A DNA stretch of 64,000 bases from JBOZRQ01 sp050789255. GTDB taxonomy: Bacteria > Bacillota > Sulfobacillia > Symbiobacteriales > Symbiobacteriaceae. Both the position numbers and the translations under genes were made by a program. Shown one piece after another: positions 25,901-34,615 of the stretch (its first letter is position 1; each line of letters opens with the position of its first letter). Under the pieces are notes generated by a model. It saw only the letters and a program-made list of their open reading frames with translations. It had not been told where the DNA came from and searched no databases. The stretch is taken from positions 62,001 through 126,000 of the forward strand of contig JBOZRQ010000013.1 in the NCBI GenBank assembly GCA_050789255.1, written 5' to 3'.

Positions 25901-26455
25901 TCAGACAGGTTGTCGTTCGCGGTCCCAAGCCGACCACGGCGTGCCCAGCGCCGGCAGTACCCACCGGTCGAGGCCCAGGTAGCCTGCCACCTTCCACGCC
26001 AGAATCAGGAGCACGGCGATCAGAAAGAGCACTGGGTTGGTGCTGGTGGTGCCGGCCAGCATGAAGCTGAAGTTCATCAGCGCACCGCCGAAGGCGGCGA
26101 AGCCGGTCAGCAGGCCCAGGATCAGCGCCACGCCGATCACCACCTCGGAGACGGCAACCACCTTGGCAAACCAGGTGTAGGCCCCGGAGTCGATCAGCGA
26201 TGAAATGAACGCTCGGTACCAGTCGTAGGTGATGGGCGGCTTGGCCGGGGCGGCGGGCACCCGCACGGCGTTGGCCAAAAAGCCCCTCAGTGCAGCCCCG
26301 GTAACCATCCAGGCCGGGTCGGAGATCTTGTGCAGACCGGCGTTCAGCCACTGGTAACCCAGGTAGACCCTCAGGATCAGCCAGACCCAGGAGTAGGCCG
26401 TCGTATTGAAAAGTGCGAACGCAAAGGCCGGGTCACGAATTTCGCGACGTTCCAC
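25901..26455 (-). CDS. DoxX-family membrane protein
   Basis: The 184-residue protein has four hydrophobic helices (about 18-38, 85-105, 110-135, 140-160) and the DoxX pattern VYLGYQWLNAGLHKISDPAWM in the first, followed by a short extracellular loop. DoxX proteins are linked to quinol or thiol redox and oxidant-defence complexes, but many members have no known role. It is inserted between ftsL and the PBP gene and flanked by terminators on both sides, so it looks like a separate transcription unit dropped into the dcw cluster. The ATG follows a GGAAGGATCG stretch. Confidence 0.85.
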   Translation of the reverse strand: MERREIRDPAFAFALFNTTAYSWVWLILRVYLGYQWLNAGLHKISDPAWMVTGAALRGFLANAVRVPAAPAKPPITYDWYRAFISSLIDSGAYTWFAKVVAVSEVVIGVALILGLLTGFAAFGGALMNFSFMLAGTTSTNPVLFLIAVLLILAWKVAGYLGLDRWVLPALGTPWSAWDRERQPV

Positions 26456-26501
26456 TGTCCGATCCTCCCTTCTGTTATTAGAGTAGCCAGGAAAGCCAAG
26501 A

Positions 26502-26525
26502 AAGCCCGCCGATACCGACGGGCTT
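26502..26525 (-). terminator. Intrinsic terminator after ftsL
   Basis: Stem AAGCCCGCCG / CGACGGGCTT (with a G-T wobble), followed on the minus strand by TTCTTGGCTTT, about 18 bases beyond the ftsL stop codon. Confidence 0.6.
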
Positions 26526-26543
26526 CCAACATTTACATCGTAC

Positions 26544-27044
26544 TTAGCGGGCGGACTGAATCGCCTTGCTCATGCGGGACAGGTAGGACTTGAAGGCGGC
26601 CCAGATGCTGTCCTGAACCAGGCCATCTTCCTTGGCGGGGGCGGGTTCGGCGGGGCGGGAGGCGACCGCCTTGGCCTCGCCCGGGACGGTCTTGGTCTTC
26701 GTCGCCCGGACCATGCCGTGGGCCTTGGCCCACTCCTCGACCTTGCCTACGGAGTTGGCGACGTCGAGCTGGCCTTCCAGTTCGGCGTTGGCGCGCTCCA
26801 CGGCGGCCAGCTCATCCTTGAGCTGGGTCATTGAAGAGACCTCGGAGAGCGCCTGGGTGTTGCGATGCACCAGCAGGAGCACCAAGCCCAAAACGGCGAC
26901 CCAGGCCAAACCCATTGCGACAACGCGGCCGCGGTAGCTCTTCCTGACGGCGACCTTGCGCGCAGGGCGCTGCTCGGTATGCTCCTTGGGAAGGGGCCGG
27001 GCAACGTTGCCCTCCGAACGGTAAAGATCGTGCGCCAGGGACAT
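26544..27044 (-). CDS. ftsL: FtsL-like cell division protein
   Basis: Bitopic protein of 166 residues. It has a basic cytoplasmic N-terminus, a single membrane helix (VVAMGLAWVAVLGLVLLLV, about 41-60) and a leucine-zipper-like coiled coil (about 70-105, MTQLKDELAAVERANAELEGQL) that ends near KVEEWAKAHGMV. That layout and the position between rsmH and the PBP identify FtsL despite low primary conservation in this family. The C-terminal extension (Ala/Pro/Lys-rich, 115-145) is longer than in Bacillus. It is separated from rsmH by 17 bases and is likely translated from the same message. Confidence 0.85.
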   Translation of the reverse strand: MSLAHDLYRSEGNVARPLPKEHTEQRPARKVAVRKSYRGRVVAMGLAWVAVLGLVLLLVHRNTQALSEVSSMTQLKDELAAVERANAELEGQLDVANSVGKVEEWAKAHGMVRATKTKTVPGEAKAVASRPAEPAPAKEDGLVQDSIWAAFKSYLSRMSKAIQSAR

Positions 27045-27061
27045 AGTGACCGCCTCCGTGC

Positions 27062-27997
27062 TTATAGTCGGGCGACCGCCCGCAGCTTGGCGCTGCGCGA
27101 TCGCGGATTCTGTTCCAGTTCATCCTTGGATGCCGTTACGGGCTTGCGCAGCGCCAGTTCGGCTACTGGCTTTTTCCCACAGGCGCAAACCGGCAGGCCG
27201 GGGGGGCAGGTACAGGGGTTCGCCCAGCGGGCGAAGGTCTGCTTGACAATGCGGTCCTCCAGCGAGTGGAAGGTGATCACCGCCAGCCGGCCGCCCGGCT
27301 TCAGCACCGTGAGGGCGCCCTCCAGGCCCCGCTCCAGCACGCCAAGCTCATCGTTCACAGCGATGCGGATCGCCTGGAAGGTCCGGCGGGCCGGGTGGCC
27401 CCCCTCCCGCCTGGCGGCGGCCGGGATCGCTGCCTTAATTACGTCTACCAGCTCACCGGTGCTGCGAAGCGGGGCGTTTTTGCGGGCCTTGCCGATGAAC
27501 TCGGCGATCCGCTTGGACCACCGCTCCTCGCCGTACTCCCACATAATCCGGGCCAGCTCCGCCTCCGACCACTCGTTGACCACCGTGGCGGCGCTCACCG
27601 GGTTGTCCCGGTCCATGCGCATGTCCAGGGGCGCATCCTGGTGGAAGCTGAAGCCCCTCTCTCCCTCGTCAAGCTGGTGGGAGGAGACCCCGATGTCCAT
27701 CAGGACACCGTCTACCGGCCCCACGCCCAGCCGTTCGATGACCGGGGCGATGTGCTCAAAGTTGGTCTTGACGGTCCGCACCCGGTCCCCGAAGGGCGCC
27801 AGCCGCTCGGTAGCGGCCTTCAGTGCGTTCTCGTCCTGGTCGAGGCCGATCAGCAGGCCATTTTGGCCCAGCCGTGCGGCGATTTCAGCGGAGTGGCCCG
27901 CACCGCCGAGGGTGCAGTCCACGTAAATTCCGTCGGGCTTGATGTCAAGGGCATCCAGCGTCTCCTGCAGGAGCACCGGCACGTGATGGAACTCCAC
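27062..27997 (-). CDS. rsmH: 16S rRNA (cytosine1402-N4)-methyltransferase RsmH
   Basis: SAM-dependent enzyme that modifies C1402 in the ribosomal P site. The 311-residue protein starts HVPVLLQETLDAL, has the SAM-binding YVDCTLGGAGHS (about 25-36), the motif LMDIGVSSHQLDEGERGFSF (about 100-120) and the C-terminal ITFHSLEDRIVKQTF. It is the second gene of the classical mraZ-rsmH start of the dcw cluster, 15 bases after mraZ. Confidence 0.95.
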   Translation of the reverse strand: MEFHHVPVLLQETLDALDIKPDGIYVDCTLGGAGHSAEIAARLGQNGLLIGLDQDENALKAATERLAPFGDRVRTVKTNFEHIAPVIERLGVGPVDGVLMDIGVSSHQLDEGERGFSFHQDAPLDMRMDRDNPVSAATVVNEWSEAELARIMWEYGEERWSKRIAEFIGKARKNAPLRSTGELVDVIKAAIPAAARREGGHPARRTFQAIRIAVNDELGVLERGLEGALTVLKPGGRLAVITFHSLEDRIVKQTFARWANPCTCPPGLPVCACGKKPVAELALRKPVTASKDELEQNPRSRSAKLRAVARL

Positions 27998-28012
27998 CTG
28001 GCCTCGCCTCGC

Positions 28013-28438
28013 TTAGAAGTCCAGCAGCTTCTCGGCGGTCTCCTCGTACGATTCCTCCGCCTTCTGGCAGTACTCTTCCCACTTGGGCTTGGCCCAAATC
28101 TCAACCCGGCTGGAAACGCCGACGATCACTACGTCTTTGTCGATGCCGGCATACTCGCGCAGGTTGGCGGGCAGCAAGATGCGGCCCTGGGGGTCGACCT
28201 CCACCTCCGTAGCGCCGGAGAAGAAGAGGCGGGTGAAGGCTCGGGCAGCGCCGCTGGCCATGGGGAGCGCCCGCAGCTTGTCGCCGAACGCCTCCCACTC
28301 CCTTTGCGGGAAGACGAACAGGCAGTTTTCCAACCCCTTGGTCGCAATGAAGCGGTCGCCAAGCCCCTCACGAAGCTTGGCGGGTACGATCAACCGCCCC
28401 TTTGCGTCCACGCTGTGCTGAAATTCGCCCATGAACAT
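28013..28438 (-). CDS. mraZ: Transcriptional regulator MraZ
   Basis: AbrB-like DNA-binding protein that controls its own operon. The 141-residue product starts MFMGEFQHSVDAKGRLIVPAKLRE, with the DxKGR signature of the first MraZ repeat, and has the second repeat FSGATEVEVDPQGRILLPANLREYAG around residues 75-100. The frame is open further upstream, but the ATG at 28438 gives the highly conserved N-terminus and follows GGGGGA. Two AAAGTGG boxes ten bases apart lie upstream, as expected for MraZ autoregulation. Confidence 0.95.
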   Translation of the reverse strand: MFMGEFQHSVDAKGRLIVPAKLREGLGDRFIATKGLENCLFVFPQREWEAFGDKLRALPMASGAARAFTRLFFSGATEVEVDPQGRILLPANLREYAGIDKDVVIVGVSSRVEIWAKPKWEEYCQKAEESYEETAEKLLDF

Positions 28439-28479
28439 GGCGTTCGTCCCCCGATGACGGGTTTCCGTGGGATGGCCCA

Positions 28480-28496
28480 CCACTTTCCTCCACTTT
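28480..28496 (-). promoter_or_regulatory. Putative MraZ operator (two AAAGTGG boxes)
   Basis: On the minus strand the sequence AAAGTGGAGGAAAGTGG reads toward mraZ: two AAAGTGG boxes with a ten-base period, preceded by a TGGGTGGGG stretch. The spacing and core match MraZ boxes described in Mollicutes and similar repeats upstream of mraZ in other bacteria. They lie about 40-60 bases before the start codon. Confidence 0.6.
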
Positions 28497-28532
28497 ACCC
28501 CACCCAACCATCATTTTCAATAGGAATGATGG

Positions 28533-28571
28533 AAAAACGAAAAAAGCGGGCCCGGCAATGGCCGGACCCGC
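28533..28571 (-). terminator. Intrinsic terminator of the ABC importer operon
   Basis: GC-rich stem (GCGGGTCCGGC with GCCGGGCCCGC on the minus strand), followed by TTTTTTCGTTTTTCC, about 14 bases beyond the solute-binding protein gene. It cleanly separates that operon from mraZ. Confidence 0.88.
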
Positions 28572-28584
28572 AAAGTTTCAGCGC

Positions 28585-29946
28585 TTACTTGGTGGTCTTG
28601 TTGTAGTTGTCGATCGACTTGGAGATCTCCTCAGCGGCAGTCTTGAGGGCATCGGCAGCGCTCGCCTTGCCGAGGACCACGTTCTCCATGGCCGTCTCTA
28701 CCACCTGACGGGCCTGCGGGAAAGTGCCGATCACGGCGCCCTGGGTGGCCGTGTTGATCTTGGAGGCCCGCAGCTGCTCGATGGCGGTGGTGAACTGCGG
28801 CCGCTTGGCGTGCCAGTCCTTCAGAAGCTGCACGTCGTAGGCCTTCTTGGTGACGGGGAAGTAGCCGGTAGCCACCGACCACTCCGCCTGCTGCTCAGCG
28901 GCGGACCACCACTTCACAAACTCCCAGGCGGCCCACTGCTCCTTCTCTGACTTGAGGTTGGTGATCCAGACCGAGGCGCCGCCGATGATCACGCCGCCGT
29001 TGCTGTTGGCCGGGCGGGGCAGGAAGGCGGTGCCGACCTCGAACTTCGTGCCGGCGCCGTTCATCATGGTGGTGAGCGTCGCAGTGGAGTCCAGGGTCAT
29101 CGCGATCCTACCGGCCTGGAAGGCGCTCTGGGTGTCGGCCGTCTTGCGGCCCAAGTTGGTGGCGCCGCCCTCGTCCACCATCGCCTTGAGCCAGTTCAGG
29201 ATGTTCTGGCCCTCCTTGGAATCGATGATCGCCTTGGTCGCCTTGGCCTTGCGGCCGTTGTCGTTGTCCACGTAGTGGGCGCCCTGCACCGCCAGGAGCT
29301 GCTCGAAGAACCAGCCGTACTGGGCGATGGCTGCGCCGTAGCGCTTGTCGTTGCCCGTGCCCGTAGTCAGCTTCTTGGCGTACTCCCGGAACTCCTCAAA
29401 GGTCTTGGGCGGCTTGTTGGGATCGAGCCCGGCCTCCTGGAAGGCCTTCTTATTGTAGTACAGGATGGGCGTGGAGGTGTTGAACGGCATGGAGTAGAGC
29501 TTGCCGTCGAACTTGTAGTAGGCAAGGATGTTCTCCTCCAGGTCGGCGACGCTGTACTTGTCGGCATCAATGAAGGACTGCATCGGGGTGACCATACCGG
29601 AGTCGATCATGAAGCGGCTGCCGATCTCGTAGACCTGGATCAGCGACGGGCCGCTGGGCCCTGCGGCCTTGAACTTCTGGAGGTTCTCGTCGTAGGAGCC
29701 CTGGTAGACGGCCTCGACCTGGACCCGGTCCTGCGAGCTGTTATACCGGTTGACCAGTGCCTGAATCGCCTCGCCAGCCTTGCCGCCCATGGCGTGCCAG
29801 AACGCGACCTTCACCTTTTCACCGGCCTGGATCTCCACCTTCTTCGCCGCTGAACTGGAACCCGCACCGCTGCAGCCAGCCAGCACGGACATCGCCATGA
29901 CGAACAGGGCCAGGATCGCAAGCGTACGTTTCCGAATCAGTCCCAC
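28585..29946 (-). CDS. ABC sugar/glycerol-phosphate solute-binding lipoprotein (UgpB-like)
   Basis: Extracytoplasmic binding protein of 453 residues with a signal peptide ending in the lipobox VLAGCSG (Cys about 25). The mature part is a family 1 solute-binding protein: VAFWHAMGGKAGEAIQALVNRYN at the N-terminus resembles UgpB, and ILYYNKKAFQEAGLDPNKPPKTFEEF is a common signature in this family. Glycerol-3-phosphate or a diester is therefore a fair guess, but a sugar substrate is equally possible. It follows two permease genes; the usual order (binding protein first) is reversed, and no ATPase gene is present, so a shared MsmX/UgpC-type ATPase must be encoded elsewhere. Confidence 0.88.
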   Translation of the reverse strand: MGLIRKRTLAILALFVMAMSVLAGCSGAGSSSAAKKVEIQAGEKVKVAFWHAMGGKAGEAIQALVNRYNSSQDRVQVEAVYQGSYDENLQKFKAAGPSGPSLIQVYEIGSRFMIDSGMVTPMQSFIDADKYSVADLEENILAYYKFDGKLYSMPFNTSTPILYYNKKAFQEAGLDPNKPPKTFEEFREYAKKLTTGTGNDKRYGAAIAQYGWFFEQLLAVQGAHYVDNDNGRKAKATKAIIDSKEGQNILNWLKAMVDEGGATNLGRKTADTQSAFQAGRIAMTLDSTATLTTMMNGAGTKFEVGTAFLPRPANSNGGVIIGGASVWITNLKSEKEQWAAWEFVKWWSAAEQQAEWSVATGYFPVTKKAYDVQLLKDWHAKRPQFTTAIEQLRASKINTATQGAVIGTFPQARQVVETAMENVVLGKASAADALKTAAEEISKSIDNYNKTTK

Positions 29947-29998
29947 GAAATCTCCTCCCAGCAGTGGTGTGATGAACCGGGACGGAACTCACACATCG

Positions 29999-30826
29999 CT
30001 ACCCCTTCACGGCGCCCGCCATGAGCCCCTTGACCAGGTAGCGTTGACCCCACAGGAGCATCAGCATGGCCGGGATCAGAAAGATCACCACCCCGGCCAT
30101 AATCAGGTGAAACTGGCGCCCCTCCTCGTTGATCAGGAAGCGGATGCCGATCTGCACAGTCCGCATCTCCCTGGAATTGGTCACCAGCAGCGGCCAAAGA
30201 TACTGGTTCCAGGTGGCCAGGAAGGTGTACGAGCCCAGGGTGATCAGACCGGCCCGGCTCAGCGGCAGCACCACCGACCACAGGAATCGGAATCGCCCGC
30301 AGCCATCAATGCGGGCCGCGTCCTCCAGGTCCCGGGGGATCTGAAGGAAGAACTGCCGCAGCAAGAAGGTACCGAAAGCGGTGGCGAGGAACGGCACGAC
30401 CAGACCGGCGTAGGAATCGGTCAGCCGCAGGGAGCGAACGGTCAGGTAGTTGGGGATCAGGGTGACCTCCCAGGGCACCATCAGGGTGGACATGAAGAGC
30501 CCGAAGACCAGCGCCCGGCCCCGGAAAGGCATGTACGCAAAGGCATACCCAGCCAGGCTTGCCGTTGCAATCTGCCCGACCGTCACCAGGGAGGCGACGA
30601 GAAAGCTGTTCAGCAGGTAGCGGAAGACCGGCACCCTGTGCAAGACCGTTGCGTAGTTCTCCCACTGCGGGGAGGCCGGCACCAGCGCCGGGGGGAACGA
30701 CGTGACCTCCGCAGGGGTCATAAAGCTCGTGGAAACCGCCCAGAGCAACGGAAAAAGCATGACCAGGGCAGCCGCGGCCAGCAGCAGGTAGATGGCGCCC
30801 TTGCTGAGCCGTTCGGTGAGGCTCAT
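29999..30826 (-). CDS. Carbohydrate ABC transporter permease (UgpE/MalG-like)
   Basis: Inner-membrane permease of 275 residues with about six spans. The ATPase-coupling EAA loop is visible as LEDAARIDGCGRFRFLWSVVLPLSRAG (about 185-210), and the protein ends with GAVKG, typical of the CUT1 MalG class. Its start overlaps the end of the other permease by four bases. The pair forms the channel for the importer served by the binding protein at 28585. Confidence 0.92.
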   Translation of the reverse strand: MSLTERLSKGAIYLLLAAAALVMLFPLLWAVSTSFMTPAEVTSFPPALVPASPQWENYATVLHRVPVFRYLLNSFLVASLVTVGQIATASLAGYAFAYMPFRGRALVFGLFMSTLMVPWEVTLIPNYLTVRSLRLTDSYAGLVVPFLATAFGTFLLRQFFLQIPRDLEDAARIDGCGRFRFLWSVVLPLSRAGLITLGSYTFLATWNQYLWPLLVTNSREMRTVQIGIRFLINEEGRQFHLIMAGVVIFLIPAMLMLLWGQRYLVKGLMAGAVKG

Positions 30827-31755
30827 TGGTAGTGCACCCGCCTCTCACCCAGCTTGAACTGGAGGTATGTAAGCACCATGATCACCAGGAAGAGAATCAG
30901 CGCCTGAGCGCTGGCCGCCCCGAACTCAAACTTGCGGAAGGCCTCCTCATAGATCTGGTGGACCACCACGTTGGTCGCCCCCGCAGGGCCGCCCGAGGTC
31001 ATGATGTCGATCTCTCCGAAGGCCTGGAAGGCGTGAATCACCCCGACCACGGCGGCAAAGAAGATCGTCGGGGAGATCATGGGCAGGGTGATGTGCCGCA
31101 CCTGGGCCCAGGCCGAGGCGCCGTCGACCCGGGCCGCCTCGTAGAGCTCCTGGGGGACCCCGGTCAGGCCGCTTAACATCAGCACGAAGTTGAAGCCGAG
31201 CCGCATCCAGATCGACACCAGCCCGACGGACCAGAGCGCCTTGGCCGGGTCGGTCAGCCACTGCACCGGCGGGATGCCCACCAGGCTCAGGAAGTAGTTG
31301 AGAATGCCCGAGAGCGGGTTGTACATCATCATGAAGATGGTGGCGCCAGTGGCCACGGAGATGCAGAGGGGCGAGGAGAAGATCAGCTGAAAGATCTTGA
31401 TGCCCCGGACCTGACGGTTGGCCAGCAGGGCCAGGGCAAGGCCGGCCAGGATGCCAAGCGGCACGGTGTAGAGGACAAACATGGCCGAAACGCCAAGGCT
31501 CTGGAGGAATTCCGCCGAGGTGAGTGCGTTTACGAAGTGCTCCACCCCGACAAAGACCCTGGGGACACCCAGCGGGTTCGTCAGAAACATGCTCAGGTAG
31601 ATCGAGCGCAGGGTCGGGTAGAAGACGAAGACGCTTAGCAGAAGCAGGCTGGGGCTCAGGTAGAGCATCGGCTCGGCCCACGCAGGCCACCGGGCCGACC
31701 GCACGGGTGGCACGGCGACGACGGGCTTCCGCTCTGCCGCCAGGGTCTCCCTCAT
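30823..31755 (-). CDS. Carbohydrate ABC transporter permease (UgpA/MalF-like)
   Basis: Permease of 310 residues, first gene of the importer operon. It has six spans with an early PMLYLSPSLLLLSVFVFYPTLRSIYLSMF (about 28-58) and the EAA loop YEAARVDGASAWAQVRHITLPMISP (about 208-232), followed by GGPAGATNVVVHQIYEEAF, a strong MalF/UgpA signature. The ATG at 31755 follows GGAGG by seven bases; the 12 extra upstream codons are not supported. It is coupled to the second permease by a four-base overlap. Confidence 0.92.
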   Translation of the reverse strand: MRETLAAERKPVVAVPPVRSARWPAWAEPMLYLSPSLLLLSVFVFYPTLRSIYLSMFLTNPLGVPRVFVGVEHFVNALTSAEFLQSLGVSAMFVLYTVPLGILAGLALALLANRQVRGIKIFQLIFSSPLCISVATGATIFMMMYNPLSGILNYFLSLVGIPPVQWLTDPAKALWSVGLVSIWMRLGFNFVLMLSGLTGVPQELYEAARVDGASAWAQVRHITLPMISPTIFFAAVVGVIHAFQAFGEIDIMTSGGPAGATNVVVHQIYEEAFRKFEFGAASAQALILFLVIMVLTYLQFKLGERRVHYQ

Positions 31756-31812
31756 TCCATGTCCTCCAATCCGCACCGATTTGGATATCAACTACGATCA
31801 AGAAAATGTTAA

Positions 31813-31839
31813 GGGTGCGTGATTTCACCACGCACCCCT
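31813..31839 (-). terminator. Intrinsic terminator of the ABC exporter operon
   Basis: Stem GGGTGCGTG / CACGCACCC with a short loop, followed on the minus strand by TTAACATTTTCTT. It lies between the exporter operon and the importer promoter. Confidence 0.7.
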
Positions 31840-31889
31840 CATATACCTGCAACTATTTAAAACACGTTGAACCCATAGACTATTGAGAA

Positions 31890-32678
31890 TCAGGAGCGCA
31901 TCATGATCAGGTTGCCCGATTCGTACCGCCTCAGCCCCTGGCGGAAGGTCCAGACGCCCAGCCCCAGGAAGAGGACGGCGGCGCCCAGCAACTGCAGGAA
32001 GCCCGCCCAGTGAAACTCCCGCACCAGTTCGACCGGCATGGTGGAGACAAACCCGGCGGGGATCAGGGTGAAGAGAATCACCTTCACCCCGGCGTCAAAG
32101 ATGGTGGTCGGGTAGGTCGAGAAGTGGACCACAGCCGTGAACAACTGACCGGAGATCATCTCCGAATTGCCCAGAAAGAAGACCAGCGAACCGGTGAAAA
32201 TGAAGAAGCCGAGCAGCACCATCGCCGCCAAGAGTGTGGCGGCTACGAAGACCAGCGCCCGGGTCCAGGTCATGTCGACCATGAGGGCGAGCAGCGCCGG
32301 CCCGAAGATCAGGTCGCCCAGGTTGACCAGGCGGATCTGGCTGACCAGCAGGTGCAGCAGCACATCCTTCGGCAGCGACAGGTAGTAATCAAGTTGCCCC
32401 TGGACCACCAGCCCGGGAATCCGCAGGCTGTTGCTGAGCAGTCCGCCCACAATGCCGAAACTGGAGGTGACCGAGGCCCACAGCACCAGGACATCCTGGA
32501 GCGTCCAGTCCTGCAGCACCGGGAACTTGGTGAAATACATCATCCAGAAGATGACCCAGATCGAGTCGTTGATGAACATGCCCATCACCTGGGTCACCAG
32601 CGAGGCCCGGTACTCCAGGGCGGCCGCGACGTTACAGCGAATGTAGGCCCACACAAAGGCGAAGAACTTAGCCGCCAT
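31890..32678 (-). CDS. ABC-2 type exporter permease, second subunit
   Basis: Membrane protein of 262 residues with six predicted spans, of the ABC-2 family type that includes COG3694. It has the early segment YRASLVTQVMGMFINDSIWVIFWMMYF and a C-terminal VWTFRQGLRRYESGN, typical of these permeases. The gene overlaps the first permease gene by 11 bases, and the three genes form one unit. No substrate is evident; related transporters export drugs, lipids or peptides. Confidence 0.85.
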   Translation of the reverse strand: MAAKFFAFVWAYIRCNVAAALEYRASLVTQVMGMFINDSIWVIFWMMYFTKFPVLQDWTLQDVLVLWASVTSSFGIVGGLLSNSLRIPGLVVQGQLDYYLSLPKDVLLHLLVSQIRLVNLGDLIFGPALLALMVDMTWTRALVFVAATLLAAMVLLGFFIFTGSLVFFLGNSEMISGQLFTAVVHFSTYPTTIFDAGVKVILFTLIPAGFVSTMPVELVREFHWAGFLQLLGAAVLFLGLGVWTFRQGLRRYESGNLIMMRS

Positions 32679-33468
32679 TGACGTCCACCCTCCTTACGCC
32701 GAGCCGGTAGACCGACCAGCAGATCAGTCCGAAGATCAGCACCCAGAGTCCCTGGGCGAGCACCAGGTGAAGCGCCTGGGCGCCGTCCCACTTCACAAAC
32801 AGCCGGGCCGGCCCGCCGATCATGTATTGAAAGGGCAGGGCCTCGGCCACCCGCCGAATGGCGTCCGGAAAGACCTCGATAGGCAGGAGCATCCCGCCCA
32901 GGACCCACTTGATCCGGTCGACGATAAAGAAGAGCCCGGCGACATCCTCGACCCAAAACGCTGCCAGTCCCACGGTCGCGTTGTAGGCGAAGTGCAGCCC
33001 CAGGGTCAGCAGGTAGACCAGGAGCAGAACCGGCACCGCCTGCCACTGGAAGTCGAAGCCCCCCACCAGGAGGTAGGTGACCAGACCGCCCGTAAACAGC
33101 AGGGTGACCAGCCGCACCAGCGCCTCACCGGCGAAGCCGCTGAAGTGAAACATCAAATAACTGTAGGGCTTGTTCAGCCGGATCGCCAGGTCGCCGCTCT
33201 TGACCTCGGCCTCCATGGTCGCATGGATGCGGGGCAGCGAGAGGATGATCCCCTCCGTGGCGACCAGGTACCAGATCATCTCGTTCATGGCGAACCCATT
33301 GATCGGCGCCCCGCCGCCCGCCTTGTAGGTCACCCGCCATAGCTGTACAAAGACGAACATAAAGAGGCCGATCTGCACGGTGGACAAAAGCTGATCCCAG
33401 ATGTAGGCGAACCGGGACCGAAGCCCGATCCGGACCACCTCGAAGTACTTCAAGGCGACCTTCTTCAC
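32668..33468 (-). CDS. ABC-2 type exporter permease, first subunit
   Basis: Six-span membrane protein of 266 residues related to COG4587 permeases: N-terminal KYFEVVRIGLRSRFAYIWDQLL, central AMNEMIWYLVATEGIILSLPR, and an ending YRLGVRRVDVNGG. It overlaps the ATPase gene by four bases and the second permease gene by 11, indicating translational coupling of all three. Probably a heterodimeric channel with the 31890 product. Confidence 0.85.
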   Translation of the reverse strand: MKKVALKYFEVVRIGLRSRFAYIWDQLLSTVQIGLFMFVFVQLWRVTYKAGGGAPINGFAMNEMIWYLVATEGIILSLPRIHATMEAEVKSGDLAIRLNKPYSYLMFHFSGFAGEALVRLVTLLFTGGLVTYLLVGGFDFQWQAVPVLLLVYLLTLGLHFAYNATVGLAAFWVEDVAGLFFIVDRIKWVLGGMLLPIEVFPDAIRRVAEALPFQYMIGGPARLFVKWDGAQALHLVLAQGLWVLIFGLICWSVYRLGVRRVDVNGG

Positions 33469-34460
33469 GCGGGTTCCCCCCTCCCGCGGTAGATCGCTGC
33501 GATGATGTCCTCCATCGGCGGGTGCTGGATGGTGATATCCTGCACCGAGTACTGCCGCAACAGCTCCGCCACCACCGCCTCGATCGGCGTGGCAGCGGTG
33601 TCAACGGCCAGCTTCACCCCGTAGCCCTTGGCCTTCAGCACGCTCACCCCCGCAATCGCGGGCGCCGCCTCCAGGGGAGTCCCCAGCTTCAGGTCGATCT
33701 CCCGGCTCTTCATAAAGTCTCGGCGCAGGGCGCCGACCGAGTCGTCAAGGATGATCTGCCCGTGGTTGATGATCACCACCCGTTTGCACAGGTGCTCGAT
33801 GTCCCCAGCGTCGTGGGAGGTCAGGAAGACCGTGACCCCCTCCTCCTTGTTGGCCCGCTTGATCAGGTCCCGGATCGATGCCTTGGCCACCGGGTCCAGG
33901 CCGATCGTCGGCTCGTCCAGGAAGATGATGCTGGGCCGGTGCAAGAGGCTCGCCGCAATCTCGCAGCGCATGCGCTGGCCCAGGGAAAGCTTGCGGGCCG
34001 GCGTGTGGATGATCTCTTCCAGCTCGAAGAGTTCCACCAGCTCGGCCCGCCGCTTCAGGTATTCGTTCCAGTCCAGTTCGTAGATCCGGGCCAGCAGGTT
34101 GAAGGTGTCAACCGGCGGCAGGTGGAGCCACAGCTGCGATTTCTGGCCGAAGACCGAACCGATGCGGTAAGCGAGGTGCTGGCGCTGCTGCCAGGGGACC
34201 ATGCCCATAACCGAGGCATGGCCTGCGGTGGGGTGCAGAATGCCCGTAAGCATCTTAATGGTGGTGGACTTGCCAGCGCCGTTGGGACCAATAAAGGCCA
34301 GAGCCTGCCCGTGCTCCACGGACAGGTCGATCGACTTTACCGCCTCGTGCTGGGTGACCTCGGGCCGCAGCGCGGCCATCAGGCGCGCCCACCCGCCCTC
34401 CGGCTTGCGGTGGAGCTCGAACACCTTGCGAAGACCCTTTACCTCGATGACTGCAGCCAT
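33465..34460 (-). CDS. ABC exporter ATP-binding protein
   Basis: Cytosolic ATPase of 331 residues. Walker A is GPNGAGKSTT (about 59-68), the Q-loop region FGQKSQLW, the signature LSLGQRMRCEI (about 150), Walker B IIFLDEPTIGLDP (about 170) and the switch His in FLTSHDAGD. The C-terminal 80 residues extend beyond the core, typical of COG4586-type proteins that pair with two ABC-2 permeases. The ATG at 34460 follows AAGGGGTG; six extra codons upstream are unlikely to be used. First gene of the operon, divergent from glutamate dehydrogenase. Confidence 0.9.
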   Translation of the reverse strand: MAAVIEVKGLRKVFELHRKPEGGWARLMAALRPEVTQHEAVKSIDLSVEHGQALAFIGPNGAGKSTTIKMLTGILHPTAGHASVMGMVPWQQRQHLAYRIGSVFGQKSQLWLHLPPVDTFNLLARIYELDWNEYLKRRAELVELFELEEIIHTPARKLSLGQRMRCEIAASLLHRPSIIFLDEPTIGLDPVAKASIRDLIKRANKEEGVTVFLTSHDAGDIEHLCKRVVIINHGQIILDDSVGALRRDFMKSREIDLKLGTPLEAAPAIAGVSVLKAKGYGVKLAVDTAATPIEAVVAELLRQYSVQDITIQHPPMEDIIAAIYRGRGEPA

Positions 34461-34615
34461 GGAACGCACCCCTTTCATCAGTAGTTGCGGATATTGTCAC
34501 ATGAGACGTTTCGTGTCTGGAAAAGGTTCCAAAGTTGCATAGCATTTGCTGCAGGGGAAGAAGTTTTATTTGTCAAACACTAGAGCCGATGACTGGAACC
34601 AAGGAGGGATGTCGC

